Source of the DNA: Psychroflexus sp.
Lineage (GTDB): Bacteria > Bacteroidota > Bacteroidia > Flavobacteriales > Flavobacteriaceae
Reading direction: 5' to 3'
Length of the DNA: 5,955 nucleotides
Assembly: GCA_007116535.1 (NCBI GenBank)
Contig: SKIG01000113.1
Location: forward strand, 1 to 5,955
Both the position numbers and the translations under genes were made by a program. Of this stretch, positions 1-5,955 are shown piece by piece (position 1 is the stretch's first letter; every line of letters begins with the position of its first letter). Under the pieces are notes generated by a model that saw nothing but the letters and a program-made list of their open reading frames with translations, did no database searches and was not told where the DNA came from.

Positions 1-1401
1 AAGAAGTTCGAGGTATTGCTTTATAAACAAGGACTTCTTCAAGGATTCAAGTGCTTCTTCAGCTTGAAAGGCTGATTGTTGCAACCAATCCAATTTAAAT
101 GCTGCTATATCTACCGACGAAACCTCAGCGACTTCTGCTAAAAATTGATCTGTATTAGCTGTTGAATATTGGTATTTTTCAAGGTAATTTCTTACTGCAA
201 GACGAAATTTTTCCTCGCCCATTTTTTCACTTAAAATATGCAATGCCCAAGCTCCTTTTTGGTAGTAAGTCAAAGATGAAGCTTTTGTTCTTAAGATGGC
301 CTCGCCTTTACCTTTGTCGCTTAACGCTTTTAATTGCTCAGCTGATACGTATAAAGAGCGATAAAAGTGTGGTTCGCCGAAAATTTCTCGTTCAGCAAGT
401 AAGCCATAATAGGTGGCAAAGCCTTCTTGCAACCAATGATGCTCGTCTGATTCTGCTGTCACTAAATTTCCAAACCATTGATGCGCCAACTCATGTGCGT
501 TTACCGAAATATAGTTGTGGTCTACAAAACCAGTTTCATCGACAATAAAATTATCAGAAAAAATAGTCAAGGTAGTATTCTCCATTCCGGAATACAAAAA
601 ATCCCGAACAGGTATTTGCTGATAGACTTCCCAAGGATAAGGAACGCCAATTTCATTTTCTAAAAAATCGAACATTTCCTGCGAGTAGCGGTAAGTGGCT
701 TCAAAAAAACTCATGTCTTTTCGTTGCATGTACAAATGAAGCGGAATCCCTGAAGAGGAATAGACTCGCTCGTGAGCATAATCGCCAACAGCAAAAGCAA
801 GCAGGTAGCTACTCATAGGCTTCTTCATCTGAAACTGCCATAAACTAGTGGAATCTCGTTCTATTTTTCTGATAAATTTTCCGTTAGCAACGGCCTGTAA
901 GTTTTTGGGAGATTCCACAGAAAGTTCAAACACCATTTTATCTCTTGGGTTGTCCAAGGAAGGTAACCAATGCGAAGTATATTTTCCTTGCCCTTGCGTC
1001 CAAATTTGGTCGTCACCTTCATCGTGATTAAACCCATAAAAATAAAGCGTTTGCTTAGGTTGCATTTCATATTCTATGGTGAAAACAATTTCTTTTTCAG
1101 CTTTAAATTTCCCTTTGAAATGAAGCTTTTCGTCATGGTAAGTAACTTTTGTTCGTCTAGGTAAGTCTTCTATTGAATACGTCATGGACTTCGCGACCAA
1201 AAAAAACTCGGTCGTATCTTTCAAGATTTGAAGTGAATAAGTTGCCTTGCCAACAACAGTTTTTGTTTCAGGAATAACTTTCACAAAGGCTTCTACTTTT
1301 TGAAAATCTACATTGGGTTGAAATTGAGCCTGTACTACACTAAAATTTAAGCAACTTAAAATTGCTAAAAGAAGGTAATTAAGTGGATTGCTTAATTTCA
1401 A
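1..1401 (-). CDS. M1-family zinc aminopeptidase, exported; C-terminus beyond window edge
   Basis: Predicted zinc metallopeptidase that removes N-terminal amino acids from peptides in the periplasm or at the cell surface. The frame stays open for 467 codons to the window edge, so the 3' end is missing. Visible motifs are the exopeptidase motif GMEN (residues 272-275), the zinc site HELAH (303-307) with the third ligand Glu326 exactly 18 residues later in WLQEGFA, and the transition-state tyrosine Tyr380 in YQKGA. Residues about 26-215 match the position of the family's N-terminal beta domain, followed by the thermolysin-like catalytic domain. I chose the TTG start at 1401: an in-frame TAA lies at 1452-1450, no ATG or GTG lies between, and the first in-frame ATG is codon 73. 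TTG restores a signal peptide (KLSNPLNYLLLAILSC, then VQA before Gln26). Cleavage after Ala25 fits best; Cys17 is a weaker lipoprotein alternative because Leu precedes Ser at -2. The family is certain, the substrate unknown. Confidence 0.93.
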   Translation of the reverse strand, partial: MKLSNPLNYLLLAILSCLNFSVVQAQFQPNVDFQKVEAFVKVIPETKTVVGKATYSLQILKDTTEFFLVAKSMTYSIEDLPRRTKVTYHDEKLHFKGKFKAEKEIVFTIEYEMQPKQTLYFYGFNHDEGDDQIWTQGQGKYTSHWLPSLDNPRDKMVFELSVESPKNLQAVANGKFIRKIERDSTSLWQFQMKKPMSSYLLAFAVGDYAHERVYSSSGIPLHLYMQRKDMSFFEATYRYSQEMFDFLENEIGVPYPWEVYQQIPVRDFLYSGMENTTLTIFSDNFIVDETGFVDHNYISVNAHELAHQWFGNLVTAESDEHHWLQEGFATYYGLLAEREIFGEPHFYRSLYVSAEQLKALSDKGKGEAILRTKASSLTYYQKGAWALHILSEKMGEEKFRLAVRNYLEKYQYSTANTDQFLAEVAEVSSVDIAAFKLDWLQQSAFQAEEALESLKKSLFIKQYLELL

Positions 1402-1418
1402 TGTTTCGCCTTTTTTGG

Positions 1419-1426
1419 TAAAGATA
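1419..1426 (-). promoter_or_regulatory. Possible -7 box for the aminopeptidase gene
   Basis: Read on the minus strand this is TATCTTTA, one mismatch from the Bacteroidota -7 consensus TAnnTTTG, lying 17 bases upstream of the TTG start. I see no TTG-type -33 element at the usual distance, so this is only a weak candidate. Transcription from here would give a leader of about ten bases. Confidence 0.25.
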
Positions 1427-1502
1427 GAAAAAAGAAAATGACTTTTGGTTTATCAAAATTGCAACTCATAAAAATTTTAATAATCAACACTATTTTAGAG
1501 AA

Positions 1503-1568
1503 TTCGAGCCCTTCAATTCTTCTAGACAAACTCCTTCCAGAGCCAATAACTTCTCGACTCCGCTCGAA
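1503..1568. repeat. 66-bp intergenic element with 7-bp inverted ends
   Basis: The element begins with TTCGAGC and ends with GCTCGAA, a perfect 7-base inverted repeat. It is visibly richer in G and C than the AT-rich DNA on both sides. Its right end, read on the minus strand, is TTCGAGCGGAGTCGAGAAGT, which resembles a short repeat I associate with intergenic DNA of flavobacteria; that association is from memory and was not searched. It lies between the end of the iron transporter operon and the aminopeptidase gene. It could be a non-autonomous mobile remnant or a structured intergenic repeat. A single copy in this window cannot prove that it is repeated. Confidence 0.4.
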
Positions 1569-1616
1569 GCTAAACAAAAGGTAGAAATATATGTAGATAT
1601 GACCAAGGTCAATTCC

Positions 1617-1647
1617 ATAAGTAAACTAATGATTTTCATTTACTCAT
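1617..1647 (-). terminator. Hairpin downstream of the iron ABC operon, possible transcript end
   Basis: ATAAGTAAA (1617-1625) and TTTACTCAT (1639-1647) form a 9-base-pair stem, with one G-U pair in the minus-strand RNA, about 40 bases past the ATPase stop codon. Complementary AATGA and TCATT inside could extend it with a bulge. The stem is AT-rich and no U-run follows, so it is not a classic intrinsic terminator. It may stabilise the 3' end of the operon mRNA. Confidence 0.25.
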
Positions 1648-1685
1648 AAATTAAATTTTTGAATTATATCAAAATATCTTTCATA

Positions 1686-2684
1686 TTAATCATCAAAAGC
1701 CAACACATCTTTTGAATTGAATCCAACGCTAATTTCATTTCCTAAAACAGCTTCTGGTGTAACTACGGTTAGATGCTCACCATTTTCTAGTTCTAGCATA
1801 AGTTGTGTATGCGTTCCTAAGAAGGTTCGCTTCAAAATTTTTGCTGTGGTTACATACTCACAATCGGAAGCATTGATGCTGATTTTTTCATTTCGAATAG
1901 CGTGACAGCAGTCTTCTTTCAAAGGACATCGGAAAGCATTTTTAAGTCCCTTATTTAATTGTACGGTGTTTCCGAAAAGTGAGGCCACATAAATGGATTG
2001 GGGCTTATTGTATAATTCTGAAGCCTGATCTTTTTGAATTAAATGCCCGTTTTGAAAAATCAATATCTCGTCGGCTACGGCCAACGCATCTTGGGTATCA
2101 TGCGTCACAAAAATTGCGGTCACACCCATTTTTTTTATGATATTGAAAACTTCATTTCGTAGCTGCATACGCAACATTGCATCCAAATTACTAAAAGGTT
2201 CGTCTAAAATTAGCAAAGATGGATTTGGTGCTAAAGCGCGCGCAAGCGCAACTCGTTGTTGTTGTCCACCCGATAATTCGTGAGGATAACGCTCGTGGTA
2301 ATCCTTCAAACCTACTAACTCAAGAACTTCAGCAGCAATTTTCTTTTTATCTTTCTTTTTGGAGATTCCGTAAAGTATGTTGTCCAACACATTCAAATGT
2401 GGAAACAAGGCATATTCTTGAAATACCATACCGATGTTTCTTTTTTCGGGAACGACAACTTTTTTGATGGAAGAAACTTCTTTACCATTGATTGTAATTG
2501 TTCCATTATCGGGATGCTCTAATCCTGCAATAAGACGAATTAGCGTTGTTTTTCCGCTTCCGCTTTCTCCTACAACAGCACAAATATCTCCCCTATTGAT
2601 ATGAAAATCGACATCGTTGACAGCAAATTTTTTACCGCCATCGAAGCTTTTGGAAAGGGATTTGATTTCAAGAATTTTATCCAT
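1686..2684 (-). CDS. fbpC: Fe(III) ABC transporter ATP-binding protein (FbpC/FutC-like)
   Basis: Cytoplasmic ATPase that drives ferric iron import through the adjacent permease. At 332 residues it has the usual FbpC/PotA-class length. All nucleotide-binding motifs are intact: Walker A GESGSGKTT (39-47), Q-loop Gln89 in VFQE, signature LSGGQQQR (137-144), Walker B LLILDEP (157-163), D-loop SNLD (165-168) and switch His195 in VTHD. Residues from about 235 to 332 form the position-equivalent of the TOBE-like regulatory domain. This domain carries an unusual cluster, Cys253, Cys259, Cys260 and His261, with Cys275 nearby. The ATG lies inside the last codons of the permease gene (ATGGATAA, an 8-base overlap), which indicates translational coupling and confirms the start. 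The ATPase alone does not distinguish iron from sulfate or polyamine transport; the substrate assignment rests on the upstream binding protein. Confidence 0.92.
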   Translation of the reverse strand: MDKILEIKSLSKSFDGGKKFAVNDVDFHINRGDICAVVGESGSGKTTLIRLIAGLEHPDNGTITINGKEVSSIKKVVVPEKRNIGMVFQEYALFPHLNVLDNILYGISKKKDKKKIAAEVLELVGLKDYHERYPHELSGGQQQRVALARALAPNPSLLILDEPFSNLDAMLRMQLRNEVFNIIKKMGVTAIFVTHDTQDALAVADEILIFQNGHLIQKDQASELYNKPQSIYVASLFGNTVQLNKGLKNAFRCPLKEDCCHAIRNEKISINASDCEYVTTAKILKRTFLGTHTQLMLELENGEHLTVVTPEAVLGNEISVGFNSKDVLAFDD

Positions 2685-4305
2685 GTTGCAAAAGTAACTT
2701 ATTTAGAAAAATTACAGGTATTACCGCTGTTAATATAATAAAAAGTGACGGGATAGCGGCATGCATGACCATTTCGTCACTTGCATACTCAAAAGCTTTC
2801 ACCGCTAAAGTATTGATATGATATGGTTTAAGAATCAAGGTTAAAGGTAATTCCTTAAGGGTGTCTATGAAGACTAATATAAAAGCCGATAGCATCCCTG
2901 CTTTTATGAGGGGGAATTCAATTTTGAAAAATGTTTTGAAATTCCCCATTCCCAAGACTTTTGAAGAATCGGGGATGCTTGTATTTACTTTTAATGCAGA
3001 GGATTCAAGAGGTTGGTATGCAACCGCTAAAAAGCGCACCACATAAGCATACACCAATGCGATAAGAGTTCCGTTGATAATAAATTTTGTAGCGATGCCT
3101 TTTTCTATCATCCACTTATCTATAAATAAAGTAGGAATCATGATTCCGATAGCGACCACCGCGCCAGGAATAGCATAACCTAAAATCCCTAATTTAGCTG
3201 CATTTTGTATGTGGTAAATTTTATTCCATTTGGAAAAATACAGCAAAAGTAAGGCGAAAAGTACCGTAAAAATGGCTGTGATAAATGCAATGCCAAAACT
3301 TTGAAAAGACAACCAAAAGAAGCCATCGTCAAATACCATTTCGAAAGTTTTGGAAGCCCACACCAATAATTGATATAGGGGAATAATAAAACCTAGTACA
3401 ACAGGCAACAACACCCAAAATAAAATAACAAACTGACCAAAATTTGATAAAACCAAACGATTGGATGTGGTGATTCGAGAAATTTTTGCGGATGAAAATT
3501 GCATTTTCCGGCGTTGCCATTTTTCGATTAGAATAAGGCTGAAAATTAACACTAACAAAAGCGCGGATAAGTAAATAGCTGTTTCAGGTTCTTCTAACGA
3601 AAACCAAGACCTGAAAATTCCTGTGGTAAAGGTATTCACTCCAAAATACTGAGCTGCGCCATAATCATTTAGCACCTCCATCAAAACTAAGATTAGCCCA
3701 GCAATAATAGCAGGTCGAGCCAACGGAAGAATAAGCTTAAAAAATGAAGTACGTTCACTTGTTCCAAGCATTCGAGATGCCTCCAATAAGTTGACTGCTT
3801 GAGTCAAGAAAAAAGCGCGTGTACTTACGTATACATAAGAAAATAGCGAGATGCTCAAAACGAATGAAAGCCCATAGACATTCATAATGTCAAGCTTAAA
3901 ATTCTCTACTCCTAACCAATGAACCACCTGTGAAACGCCTCCTCCATAATCCAAAAAACCTGCATAAGCATAAGCCATGATATAACCAGGAACGGCTAAG
4001 GGAATGATGAGCATCCATTCCAAATGCTTTCTCAGTGGAAATTCATAGCGAGTAACAAGCCATGCGGTGGATACGACAAAAAGCAGGGTAAAAAAAGTAC
4101 AAAAAACAGCTAACCAAAATGAGTTGGTAAGATAATCTACAAGCAATACTTTGCTGATATGCCCCCAACTTTCGCCAGGACCATCGAATAACTTAATAAA
4201 AATAGTAATGACAGGAATGGCGATGATAGCCAACAACAAAAGTGTTGACCACGACCATCTATTAAAGTCTCTACGGAGCTTAAGAAAGCTATTTTGTAGA
4301 CTCAT
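2677..4305 (-). CDS. fbpB: Fe(III) ABC transporter permease, two fused domains (FbpB/FutB-like)
   Basis: Inner-membrane channel of the ferric iron importer. At 542 residues it is the double-length form in which two permease domains are fused, as is standard for the FbpB family. About twelve hydrophobic segments are visible, near residues 18-39, 61-83, 97-116, 142-162, 198-213, 243-261, 289-312, 332-356, 370-395, 409-428, 469-487 and 517-535. Each half has the cytoplasmic loop that contacts the ATPase. The first is a good EAA motif (EASRMLG at 175-181, then FFKLILP ending at 195). The second is degenerate (DSSKVLG at 446-452, then FFKIEFP ending at 465). The start lies 4 bases after the stop of the binding-protein gene, and the end overlaps the ATPase gene by 8 bases, so the three are surely co-transcribed. 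Specificity for iron is inferred from the binding protein. Confidence 0.93.
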   Translation of the reverse strand: MSLQNSFLKLRRDFNRWSWSTLLLLAIIAIPVITIFIKLFDGPGESWGHISKVLLVDYLTNSFWLAVFCTFFTLLFVVSTAWLVTRYEFPLRKHLEWMLIIPLAVPGYIMAYAYAGFLDYGGGVSQVVHWLGVENFKLDIMNVYGLSFVLSISLFSYVYVSTRAFFLTQAVNLLEASRMLGTSERTSFFKLILPLARPAIIAGLILVLMEVLNDYGAAQYFGVNTFTTGIFRSWFSLEEPETAIYLSALLLVLIFSLILIEKWQRRKMQFSSAKISRITTSNRLVLSNFGQFVILFWVLLPVVLGFIIPLYQLLVWASKTFEMVFDDGFFWLSFQSFGIAFITAIFTVLFALLLLYFSKWNKIYHIQNAAKLGILGYAIPGAVVAIGIMIPTLFIDKWMIEKGIATKFIINGTLIALVYAYVVRFLAVAYQPLESSALKVNTSIPDSSKVLGMGNFKTFFKIEFPLIKAGMLSAFILVFIDTLKELPLTLILKPYHINTLAVKAFEYASDEMVMHAAIPSLFIILTAVIPVIFLNKLLLQHG

Positions 4306-4309
4306 TTAC

Positions 4310-5338
4310 TTACTTCCAACCAGCTTCATCAAAAAGAATAACAGCACGCTTATTGAATTCGCCAAGCTTGTTCAAAGAAAGTTTATCTTCTTTAAATTCT
4401 CCCCATTGCTTCAATAAATCAGCCATTTCAACAGCTTCATTTACGGGATACTCAAAATTTGAAGAAGAAAAAATAGCTTGTGCTTTTTCACTAAGAAGGA
4501 ATTCGATAAACGCTGTAGCATTTTCTTTGTTAGGAGCATATTTGGCAACCCCTGCACCACTAATATTAATATGAGTTCCTCTATCATCCTGATTTGGGAA
4601 ATAAATACCAACTTTTTGCGCTGATTCTAATTCTGTTTTGTCATTAGACTGAAGCATTTTTCCTATATAATAGGTATTTACAACCGCTAAATCGCCTTCT
4701 TCTTTGGCAACAGCAATTACTTGGTCTCTGTCATTTCCTTTTGGAGAACGAGCCATGTTTCCTGCCAAAGCTTTCGCCCATAGACTTGCTGCCTCTTCTC
4801 CGTTATTGGCGATGATTGAAGCCATTAAAGATTGGTTATATATATTCGAAGAACTACGCAAAAGTAGCTTTCCTTTCCATTCTTCATTCACCAAATTTTC
4901 GTAAGAAATAATTTCAGAAGGATCGACTCTTTCTTTTGCATACGCAACCACTCTCGCACGCTTGGTTAAAGCAAACCATTGATTTTGTTCATCTTTAAGG
5001 TGAGTTGGAACAATCGAATCTAGGAATGAAGACGAAACTGATTGAAGCAATTCTTTTTCTTTGGCACGAAACAAGCGACCTGCGTCAACAGTAATTAAGA
5101 CATCCGCTGGAGATTGAGCACCCTCTAAAACCATCTTTTGAATTAACTCATCTGCACTTGCGTTGATTACATTTACTTGAATTCCTGTTTCTTCTTCAAA
5201 TAACTTAAAAAGTTCCTGATCAGATTCGTAGTGTCTATGCGTGTAGATGTTTACTTCTTGTTTTTCATCTTTGGAAGTATTTTCTTCACAAGAAGCCAAC
5301 AACAAAGTGAAGCAAGCTAAAAAAAGTAATTTTTTCAT
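4310..5338 (-). CDS. fbpA: Fe(III)-binding lipoprotein of ABC transporter (FbpA/FutA-like)
   Basis: Periplasmic substrate-binding protein that captures ferric iron for the permease encoded next to it. The N-terminus is a lipoprotein signal peptide ending in the lipobox LLASC, so Cys17 should be lipidated after cleavage; two glutamates follow. The mature part has hallmarks of the FutA/IdiA branch: IYTHRHYESD (31-40), ADVLITVDAGRLFRA (78-92), NIYNQS (165-170) and NTYYIG (221-226). By comparison with FutA proteins the iron ligands are probably His36, Tyr37, Tyr167, Tyr223 and Tyr224. At 342 residues the length is normal for the family, and no key residue appears lost. The ATG start gives a compact signal peptide. 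It is the first gene of a three-gene operon, preceded by a -7 box and an inverted repeat. Iron specificity is well supported by the ligand set; uptake of another substrate is less likely. Confidence 0.93.
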   Translation of the reverse strand: MKKLLFLACFTLLLASCEENTSKDEKQEVNIYTHRHYESDQELFKLFEEETGIQVNVINASADELIQKMVLEGAQSPADVLITVDAGRLFRAKEKELLQSVSSSFLDSIVPTHLKDEQNQWFALTKRARVVAYAKERVDPSEIISYENLVNEEWKGKLLLRSSSNIYNQSLMASIIANNGEEAASLWAKALAGNMARSPKGNDRDQVIAVAKEEGDLAVVNTYYIGKMLQSNDKTELESAQKVGIYFPNQDDRGTHINISGAGVAKYAPNKENATAFIEFLLSEKAQAIFSSSNFEYPVNEAVEMADLLKQWGEFKEDKLSLNKLGEFNKRAVILFDEAGWK

Positions 5339-5432
5339 GTTCGTGTTTATTTTTTATTTAAAAACTCAAAAAATTTAATGGCTTGGTAGAGCAAACTTTA
5401 ATTCCAAAATATTTACTCTCCAAAAGCGGGCA

Positions 5433-5440
5433 CAAATATA
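5433..5440 (-). promoter_or_regulatory. Candidate -7 promoter box of the iron transporter operon
   Basis: The minus strand reads TATATTTG here, an exact match to the Bacteroidota -7 consensus TAnnTTTG. It lies 94 bases upstream of the lipoprotein start and would give a leader of roughly 85-90 bases. No clear TTG -33 element is visible. The position where it should lie is inside the inverted repeat at 5456-5489. Confidence 0.4.
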
Positions 5441-5455
5441 CAATCTTAAAGCTTA

Positions 5456-5489
5456 TTTAGACTTAGTTTTAATAAAATATAAGACTAAA
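5456..5489. promoter_or_regulatory. AT-rich inverted repeat, possible operator of the iron operon
   Basis: TTTAGACTTA (5456-5465) and TAAGACTAAA (5480-5489) match as inverted arms at 9 of 10 positions around a 14-base centre, which itself contains TTTTA and TAAAA. The proximal arm is 15 bases upstream of the candidate -7 box, so a bound protein would cover the -33 region. No T-run follows on either strand, which argues against an intrinsic terminator for the DoxX-like gene. It does not match the classical Fur box, so the regulator is unknown. Confidence 0.35.
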
Positions 5490-5508
5490 AAACTTGACCG
5501 TTTACATA

Positions 5509-5835
5509 TTAATACACAAAAAAAGCATTCAGTAAGGCAAAAAATAAAGCCGGAGCAGATTGAAACACAGAATCTTTAATATATACTCGAGTTGCAAAAC
5601 CTAAAATCATTAGTAAGCATAAGCCTGATGCTGCTAAAATGAAAAGTAGGGGAATCCAAGTGCCAACGAATAGACCAAGCCCCCCAATAATTTCAAGAAT
5701 TCCCACTAGTTTTCTGTATTTACTTAAGCCATAGCGAATAAATTCTTGTTTCATGTAAGTAGATGCAAAAGCCATCACTCCATAACTAACAAAAGCAAAT
5801 GAGGTAAAGTAAGCGAGTAGTAGAGTAACTGTCAT
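5509..5835 (-). CDS. DoxX-like small membrane protein
   Basis: Predicted inner-membrane protein of 108 residues with four hydrophobic segments, roughly 4-24, 44-60, 62-83 and 91-107. The pattern is that of the DoxX-like families: a basic stretch followed by GILEIIGGLGLFVG (45-58), then a proline-containing helix start, AASGLCLLMILGFATR (68-83), and KDS (87-89) before the last helix. Members of this superfamily are linked to oxidoreductase or stress roles in some bacteria, but many have no known function, and none can be assigned here. The protein is close to the usual length and looks complete. It lies on the same strand as the iron operon, 170 bases upstream of it, with its own candidate promoter, so a shared transcript is possible but not indicated. 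Confidence 0.8.
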   Translation of the reverse strand: MTVTLLLAYFTSFAFVSYGVMAFASTYMKQEFIRYGLSKYRKLVGILEIIGGLGLFVGTWIPLLFILAASGLCLLMILGFATRVYIKDSVFQSAPALFFALLNAFFVY

Positions 5836-5849
5836 TGAATTGATTTGTG

Positions 5850-5857
5850 CAAAAGTA
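5850..5857 (-). promoter_or_regulatory. Candidate -7 promoter box of the DoxX-like gene
   Basis: The minus strand reads TACTTTTG, an exact fit to TAnnTTTG, ending 14 bases before the ATG. The transcript would have a very short leader of about nine bases. No convincing -33 TTG is present at the usual spacing, which lowers confidence. The rest of the sequence up to the window edge is AT-rich and holds no gene that I can support. Confidence 0.35.
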
Positions 5858-5955
5858 ATGTTTGTAATTCTTTAAAATAAATGGGTTTAACCACAAATTA
5901 GCAAATAATTTTAGTAAGAATAAAGTTGAAAAATTTATCTTTATACTTTCTTTAT

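Noticed and set aside
162..1164. Several plus-strand and alternate-frame open frames of 60-130 codons opposite the aminopeptidase.
   Set aside because: They lie wholly within the aminopeptidase reading frame, which carries all catalytic motifs, and their products show no recognisable features.
1499..1520. AGAATT...AATTCT inverted repeat as a possible terminator.
   Set aside because: The 6-base arms are AT-rich, the loop is 10 bases, and no T-run follows on either strand; it also overlaps the end of the repeat-like element.
1490..1618. A 42-codon minus-strand open frame starting MELTLVIS and ending in GSNSLK before TAG.
   Set aside because: It runs straight through the 66-bp repeat-like element, has no recognisable domain or ribosome-binding context, and is of a length expected by chance. 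It would only merit a gene call if conserved at the protein level in relatives.
5383..5393. Plus-strand TTGGTAGAGCA, identical to the usual D-arm sequence of a tRNA, followed by CTTTAAT that recalls a lysine anticodon loop.
   Set aside because: No acceptor stem, matching left half of the D-stem, or T-arm can be found around it, and spacing is wrong. A chance match or, at most, an old fragment; not supportable as a tRNA gene.
5456..5489. Interpretation of the inverted repeat as an intrinsic terminator for the DoxX-like gene.
   Set aside because: The stem would be almost entirely A-T pairs and there is no U-run after it on the minus strand; its position at the promoter fits an operator better.
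5441..5508. Search for a classical 19-base Fur box in front of the iron operon.
   Set aside because: No stretch resembles GATAATGATAATCATTATC closely enough; iron-dependent control is plausible but not shown by a known site.

Overview
The window is a low-GC bacterial stretch from the phylum Bacteroidota, most likely a flavobacterium-like organism. The evidence is the AT-rich intergenic DNA, candidate -7 promoter boxes of the TAnnTTTG type, start codons without clear Shine-Dalgarno sequences, a short-signal lipoprotein with acidic residues after the cysteine, and an intergenic repeat containing the TTCGAGCGGAGTCGAGAAGT-type sequence that I associate with flavobacterial genomes. All genes lie on the minus strand, so transcription runs from high to low coordinates.

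Layout in transcription order: (1) 5835-5509, a small four-helix DoxX-like membrane protein with a candidate promoter just upstream. (2) 5508-5339, a 170-base spacer with a good -7 box and an AT-rich inverted repeat that would cover its -33 region. (3) 5338-1686, a tightly packed three-gene ABC importer operon of the ferric iron FbpABC/FutABC type: a substrate-binding lipoprotein, a fused double permease, and an ATPase. The first two genes are 4 bases apart and the last two overlap by 8 bases. (4) 1685-1402, a 284-base spacer with a hairpin, a small palindrome, and a 66-base repeat-like element bounded by 7-base inverted ends. (5) 1401 to the window edge, an M1-family zinc aminopeptidase, cut off at its C-terminus and starting at a TTG codon.

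The importer genes form one functional unit. The lipoprotein captures Fe(III) in the periplasm, the permease carries it across the inner membrane, and the ATPase powers the step. The likely iron ligands (His36, Tyr37, Tyr167, Tyr223, Tyr224) can be read directly from the sequence. The aminopeptidase and the DoxX-like protein have no evident functional link to iron uptake.

I see no clearly new biological system. The points most worth following up are the inverted repeat in front of the iron operon, the small intergenic element with inverted ends, the cysteine cluster in the ATPase C-terminal domain, and the TTG start of the peptidase, which automated annotation could misplace.
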